This document shows, piece after piece, positions 59,857 through 64,000 of a stretch of 64,000 nt of DNA. Position numbers and translations under genes: made by a program. How positions within the stretch are numbered: position 1 is the stretch's first letter; each line of letters begins with the position of its first letter. Origin of the DNA: a virus; the IMG/VR virus record IMGVR_UViG_3300037504_000888, positions 39,265 through 103,264 of that record, one strand, 5' to 3'. The notes below the pieces were generated by a model. That model worked only from the letters and a program-made list of their open reading frames with translations. It was not told the origin of the DNA and did not search any database.

Positions 59857-60692
59857 TGAACCCCATCGACGAGTACATCATGGCCAAGGAGGCCGCCGGG
59901 TTCGGGAAGAAGGTCGGCGACTTCTTCAAGAGCGACCCTGGTCGGATCGCCGCAGGCGCCATCGGTACTACAATGGCAACAGCAGGACTCATGGCGGCTC
60001 CTACAGCGGCCAACAAGGTCTATCAGGCGGCTACGAAGCGACAACGCTTCAACGAGATGTTGGACATGAACACGGACCTTGCTGCCTTCAAGAACGAGTC
60101 GCCGGAGGCTGAGAAGCAGTTCAACGCCATGTACAACTCGTTGCACCGGCTCAGCCCCAAGTTTGCTCGTGACCCTCTCGTTGCCGGCAGCTACATGCGG
60201 CAGATGACGATGAATCCCGACAATGCGGGAAAGGTACTCGTCGAATCGATCAAGGGCCACCCCGCCTCCAGCATGCCCAGCATGGGCGACGCGTGGCGCG
60301 CCGGCGCTGGAGCTGGTGGGCGCGTGGTTGGTATGGGCATCGAGCGCGGCATGGACCCGAACTACGGAGCACAGCAGAGGCTCAAGGGCATGGAGCTCCA
60401 GAGAGGGCTTCGAGATGTCGGTCGCGACCTTGCAGTGCCCGACTCTCGTTACCAGATGGAGCAGGAAAAGCGGGACCTCGAGCTGCAACGAGATGTCGGG
60501 AAGGTTCAACAAGATCTGGCTGGGCCCACCCCGCTCGAGACGCTTCGCGAAGAGGCCGAGGAAGCGAAGCTCATCTCTGAACTTGGCAGTCGACCATCTC
60601 CGAGCTACGACCAGATCCGTAAGAACGTTGCTGAGATGGAGCTGGAAGCAAAGCAGGAACGGCTGGCGAAGGATATGCACGGCGGACAGTAA
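59853..60692 (+). CDS. Virion protein with one membrane-like segment and coiled coils
   Basis: A 279-residue protein. After a helical start (NPIDEYIMAKEAAG) comes a Gly/Ala-rich hydrophobic segment (AAGAIGTTMATAGLMAAPT, about 34-52). A second Gly-rich stretch lies near residue 148. The C-terminal 120 residues are charged coiled coil (LREEAEEAKLISELG-like). Its stop shares a base with the start of the protease-like gene. An internal or injected head protein is plausible. Confidence 0.55.
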   Translation: MMNPIDEYIMAKEAAGFGKKVGDFFKSDPGRIAAGAIGTTMATAGLMAAPTAANKVYQAATKRQRFNEMLDMNTDLAAFKNESPEAEKQFNAMYNSLHRLSPKFARDPLVAGSYMRQMTMNPDNAGKVLVESIKGHPASSMPSMGDAWRAGAGAGGRVVGMGIERGMDPNYGAQQRLKGMELQRGLRDVGRDLAVPDSRYQMEQEKRDLELQRDVGKVQQDLAGPTPLETLREEAEEAKLISELGSRPSPSYDQIRKNVAEMELEAKQERLAKDMHGGQ

Positions 60693-63688
60693 TGCTCAAG
60701 GTCAGCACGTTCGCGTCCGAGAACGAGCTGGGCTACACGGCGGTTCCGCTTTTTGGCCCAGCAGACGGGGAGTTCGAGAAGAACGCTAGCGCTTCTCTTT
60801 TACCTCCAGTTCTCCAGTACATCGAGACTCTGCGGCCCAAGAAGGACTCGCAGTACGTCTTGGTGAACGCTTTGGCCGCGGGTGAGTACTTCGGATGCTT
60901 CCCGGCAGGCACGCTCGTCGAGACCGACACGGGGGAGCAGCCCATCGAGGAGGTCGAGCCGGGAGCGTTGGTTCGGACGCACCTCAACCGGCACCAGAAG
61001 GTGCTGGCGCGCATCCCGAAGCAGGCTGATGAGCTGTGCGACCTCTACGTTCAAGGGTTTCCCAGCAACCTTCCATCGTTGACGGCAACCCCCAATCACG
61101 AGCTCTGGGTTGTCACCCGTCAGGACTTCGTTCAGACGAAGCGTCGGGTGGTCTGGAAGGGCGACACCAGCACTTCTGTGGAGCAACGGCGTGAGCAGGC
61201 GTTAAAGGAGATGGAGTTCTCCTGGGTGCCCATCGGCAGTCTTCAGCCGGGAGACTACATCGCTGAGCCTTTCCCGCTGGATGAAGACCCCGCGGCGCTG
61301 GGGGATGAGAAGTGGAACTGTCCCGAGGTGGCGTTCCTCATGGGGCTGTATGCTGCCGAGGGGTGTACTGTTACCCGCGCAGAGCGTCCGGGGGAGAACC
61401 ACTACGTCGTCTACGTCACCTCTTCTGAGGAAGAGCAGGTCATCCAGCGTGCTGCACAGCATGCTGAGAAGTTCGGGTACTCATTGTACACGGACCGCTC
61501 CAAAGTTACGTCCATCAGAGCCGAGCTACATTGGCAAGACTTTGCACGCTTGTGCTACGAGCACGTGGGCAAGCTGGGTCCACATAAGAAACTAAGCGCA
61601 GCGCTGACCCGCATGCCGCGTGGGTGGCAGCGTGTGTTCCTTGCCGCCTATGCCGCCGGGGATGGCTGCGTTCGTCAGGGTGGGAAAGAAGACGGGTCGC
61701 AGCGGATGGTATCTGCATCGGCAGCGCTCCTTCGCGGCATGCGTCTCATTCTTGCGCGTTGCGGCCTTGTTGGTTCCATTAGTGGACGCCACAACAAGAA
61801 GGCGACGTGGTACAACGGCAGCCCCATCTACGAGCTCAGCGTTAGCGGGGGGCAACTCAAGGGGCGTGGAACGCCGAAGAGTTACTTGCACCCGGATGGC
61901 TACATCCTTTCTGCGGTGAAGAGGGTTGAGCAGTACGCTTGGCAGGGGGAGGTCTACGACCTGACGGTTGAAGAAGACTCTTCATTCGTCGCATCGGGCA
62001 TCTGTGTCCACAACAGTAATATCAATGGCGATTTCTTTCCTGAGGCGGCGCTCATCCACGCTCCCAGTGGTTGGACGAACAACCCGGTTGTAGATAAGGC
62101 GCTGGCGAAGGACTGGCCCTACGGGTTTCCGACGTTCTACAACGCTCATCCGTACGCTCACCACCGCAACAAGGACCCCAGTCGCGCCTACGGTGAAGTC
62201 GAGCTCGCGTTGTGGAACGACCAGATGAAGCGCGTCGAGCTCGTAGTCCGTGTCGACTACGACAAGTGTGTGCAGTTCGGCGGCGTGCCCGTCTGGGACA
62301 AGCTGGTCAAGGGGCAGTTTCCAGACGTCAGCATGGGGAGCAAAGTCCCCTATGACACCAGCTCCATCACACTGGACTGGGAGTTGTACCGCAAGGCGCA
62401 GGAGACCTTCGACCCGAAGAAGCACAAGCATCCGGGCATCGCCGTCCTCGAGTTTCACAAGAAGCTCAAGAAGAAGGATGGCAAGGGAATCCCCGGCGTC
62501 TCCATCACGCGGGACGACTACGACGAGTACTGTACCAAGCACATGAACCGCATCCTGCCCGATGGCAGGAAGGTGTTCGTCTACAACGACTACCCCCGCT
62601 TCTTCGACATCAGCTTCGTGTTCATCGGCGCCGACCGCACGGCGAAGACCCTGGTCTACATTCACCAGACCAAGGACAAGCCCAGTGTGAAGATCGCTGA
62701 GGCAGGCGAGAAGGTTGCCAGCGTGCAGCAGAAGTGCCTGAATGCCGTCATGGACCTAGCCGAGGCCAACCCGGGCCTTACCGTGATGACTGGTCCTGCC
62801 GACAAGAAGTACGACACGCGCCACTTCTGGGCCGTGGACAAGAAGGGGAAGGTTCACGACCCCACCCGCAGCGACTACAAGCACTACTCCCAAGGCAAGC
62901 CCCTCGACATGGCGGCCAATGCGGAGGCGCTCGGCGAGATTCGGAAGACAGCGGCCATTCCTGAGGAGAACTTCGTCAGCGCCCTCATCAAGGGTGCGGA
63001 ACAACGCAAGCGTGCGGAGATCGAGAAGGAGGTCGTGCCGAGTCAGTTGGCGAGCAAGGCCATCCCCGTGCTGACGAAGACTGAGTCGGACTTGCCAGAC
63101 GAGCTTATCAACGCCATGGCAGCCAAGCCGCTCGACGAGGCGCTTTCTACCTCAAGCGGGCTCTGTATGGTGATCAAGCCGCGTGAGTTTCAACGCATTG
63201 TACTCATCCGCGCCGGTAAGAAGCCGCTAGCGGATGCGCTGGACGACCGGGGCATCCTCTTCCCCAAGACGGAGGAGAGGGACGAAAGCCTGCAACTTTC
63301 TGAGGAAAAAGTGCTTCCGGCGCTCGCCAAAGCGTTGATGCCGATGTTCGACATGAGGTCGGCGATGGCACCTGCGATTGAACGCCGTGTTGTAATTGCG
63401 TTCAACCCGTCGATGGGTGATGTAACGCCTACTTCCCTTCCTTCAGAAGACCTCCGTAAGATTGGAGCTGCATACAGCGCGTACCGCAATCAGCTGATCG
63501 ACATGGCACCCCACGCTCAAGACCTCATCACTAAGACTGCTTCGTCGAAGGACGTCGAGCTCATGAAGGTGGCAAGTGCCGATGCTGATGATATTTTCAC
63601 CCATCTATCCTTCCTCTACATGCGGGATGCCTACTTGGATGAACTCCCGCTTGGTGATGAAACGGAGTCGATGGTACAACTTTCGTAA
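60692..63688 (+). CDS. Prohead-protease-like protein interrupted by an intein
   Basis: A 998-residue precursor; removal of the 373-residue intein leaves about 625 residues. The extein core after splicing reads GEYFG-SNINGDFFPEAAL, followed by NAHPYAHHRNKDP, GEVELALWND and FPDVSMGSKVPYD. This is the pattern of phage capsid-maturation serine proteases (His in AHHR, Ser in VSMGS). The C-terminal half adds a segment with Cys, RHFWAVD and HDPT that could be a second peptidase-like fold, then helices with RKTAAI, TKTASS and MKVASA. It probably processes head proteins; the abundant K-[TLIV]-A motifs in neighbouring proteins are candidate sites. Catalytic residues are inferred from pattern. Confidence 0.8.
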   Translation: MLKVSTFASENELGYTAVPLFGPADGEFEKNASASLLPPVLQYIETLRPKKDSQYVLVNALAAGEYFGCFPAGTLVETDTGEQPIEEVEPGALVRTHLNRHQKVLARIPKQADELCDLYVQGFPSNLPSLTATPNHELWVVTRQDFVQTKRRVVWKGDTSTSVEQRREQALKEMEFSWVPIGSLQPGDYIAEPFPLDEDPAALGDEKWNCPEVAFLMGLYAAEGCTVTRAERPGENHYVVYVTSSEEEQVIQRAAQHAEKFGYSLYTDRSKVTSIRAELHWQDFARLCYEHVGKLGPHKKLSAALTRMPRGWQRVFLAAYAAGDGCVRQGGKEDGSQRMVSASAALLRGMRLILARCGLVGSISGRHNKKATWYNGSPIYELSVSGGQLKGRGTPKSYLHPDGYILSAVKRVEQYAWQGEVYDLTVEEDSSFVASGICVHNSNINGDFFPEAALIHAPSGWTNNPVVDKALAKDWPYGFPTFYNAHPYAHHRNKDPSRAYGEVELALWNDQMKRVELVVRVDYDKCVQFGGVPVWDKLVKGQFPDVSMGSKVPYDTSSITLDWELYRKAQETFDPKKHKHPGIAVLEFHKKLKKKDGKGIPGVSITRDDYDEYCTKHMNRILPDGRKVFVYNDYPRFFDISFVFIGADRTAKTLVYIHQTKDKPSVKIAEAGEKVASVQQKCLNAVMDLAEANPGLTVMTGPADKKYDTRHFWAVDKKGKVHDPTRSDYKHYSQGKPLDMAANAEALGEIRKTAAIPEENFVSALIKGAEQRKRAEIEKEVVPSQLASKAIPVLTKTESDLPDELINAMAAKPLDEALSTSSGLCMVIKPREFQRIVLIRAGKKPLADALDDRGILFPKTEERDESLQLSEEKVLPALAKALMPMFDMRSAMAPAIERRVVIAFNPSMGDVTPTSLPSEDLRKIGAAYSAYRNQLIDMAPHAQDLITKTASSKDVELMKVASADADDIFTHLSFLYMRDAYLDELPLGDETESMVQLS
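60896..62014 (+). mobile_element. Intein with LAGLIDADG endonuclease domain
   Basis: A 373-residue in-frame insertion beginning at Cys69 (CFPAGTLVETDTG, block A) and ending in VHN before Ser (block G: GICVHN-S). TATPNHELWV is block B with the expected T-x-x-H-like arrangement, and VYDLTVEEDSSFVASG is block F. Between them, VAFLMGLYAAEGC and VFLAAYAAGDGC are the two LAGLIDADG helices with acidic catalytic residues. All splicing residues (Cys1, His, Asn, +1 Ser) are present, so it should self-splice, and the endonuclease looks intact. The insertion lies at the conserved N-x-N-G-D stretch of the protease-like core. Confidence 0.93.
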
Positions 63689-63785
63689 CAGGCGCAAGCC
63701 AGCGTGGAGAGGGGCCTCCCCTCGAGGAAGCGTGGACGGAATCTGAGCGAACCAGAGCGAACCAGACCACACCCGGAGATGAACC
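63689..63785 (+). other. Short non-coding spacer before the last gene
   Basis: A 97-base gap with a small GAGGGGCCTCCCCTC-type inverted repeat (about 63711-63726) and no T-run. The ribosome site GGAG lies just before the ATG at 63786. The spacer is longer than most in this block, so an internal promoter or RNA-processing site for the following, presumably highly expressed, gene is possible. Confidence 0.35.
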
Positions 63786-64000
63786 ATGGGAATGAACCCC
63801 ACTCTCGCTGCCATGTACAACACCCACGGAGCCGGACAGGCACTGCAGGAAGAGCAGGTCAAGGTTGCGCACCTCGACCTCTTCGCCAAGGCCGCCATGG
63901 CCAACGGTATCGACCTCAGTCAGCTCGACGATGAGACGAAGAACGAGCTTTTCGCCGAATTCACCACCAAACTCGCCGAGGAAGACGGCGGCGAGGAGGG
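63786..64000 (+). CDS. Virion protein, 3' end cut off by the window
   Basis: The ATG of MGMNPTLAAMYN has a GGAG ribosome site, and 71 codons are visible before the window ends. The sequence is helical and acidic with QVKVAHLDLF, FAKAAMANGIDL and TTKLAEEDGG, again showing the h-K-[LV]-A pattern. Its place after the prohead-protease-like gene is where scaffold or major capsid genes usually lie, and the acidic helical start would suit a scaffold or capsid-associated protein. Too little is visible for a firm call. Confidence 0.6.
   Translation, partial: MGMNPTLAAMYNTHGAGQALQEEQVKVAHLDLFAKAAMANGIDLSQLDDETKNELFAEFTTKLAEEDGGEE

Overview
The window is a contiguous piece of a large tailed double-stranded DNA bacteriophage genome (Caudoviricetes). 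It carries terminase, portal, a prohead-protease-like protein, a baseplate spike and long tail-fibre genes. It also carries a self-sufficient replication and recombination set (family A DNA polymerase, DnaG-type primase, DnaB-type helicase, RecA/UvsX-type recombinase, gp32-like single-strand binding protein, UvsW-like helicase, RusA and two PD-(D/E)XK nucleases) and a multi-subunit-type RNA polymerase. That gene load suggests a jumbo-class or near-jumbo genome. Genes are tightly packed, with many ATGA-type overlaps. The DNA is GC-rich with clear Shine-Dalgarno sites, pointing to a GC-rich bacterial host, but I cannot name the host. I recognised no tRNA, rRNA, CRISPR array or integrase.

Layout. 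(1) 1-15743, plus strand: virion appendage proteins, a small membrane-protein cluster that could be a lysis cassette, a fused helicase/ParB-like/pyrophosphatase-like 'polyvalent' protein, two large modular tail-fibre or adhesin genes, then a glycosyltransferase and a radical SAM enzyme. (2) 15790-33009, minus strand: the replication/recombination operon, read leftwards and ending in a rho-independent terminator. Its DNA polymerase gene is split by a group I intron carrying an HNH endonuclease gene. (3) 33136-38757, plus strand: virion proteins and portal. (4) 38826-43039, minus strand: a MoxR ATPase plus HExxH/VWA protein pair with small zinc-binding and unknown proteins. (5) 43292-64000, plus strand: a single 2207-residue chain holding both beta and beta-prime RNA polymerase regions, baseplate/tail genes, the large terminase, further virion proteins, a prohead-protease-like protein interrupted by a LAGLIDADG intein, and the start of another gene. 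Two minus-strand genes, one an HTH regulator, sit inside this late block.

How it works together. The minus operon would copy and recombine the genome; the plus operons build the particle. The RNA polymerase lies among virion genes, so it may be packaged and transcribe phage genes on entry, but this is inference. The most notable items are the fused beta/beta-prime polymerase, the short motif D-E-h-x-K-h-A and many h-K-[TLIV]-A sites shared by otherwise unrelated virion proteins, the GT2/radical SAM pair beside the tail fibres, the MoxR/VWA pair, the intron and intein in essential genes, and seven consecutive in-frame TAG codons between the SSB-like gene and the DNA polymerase gene.
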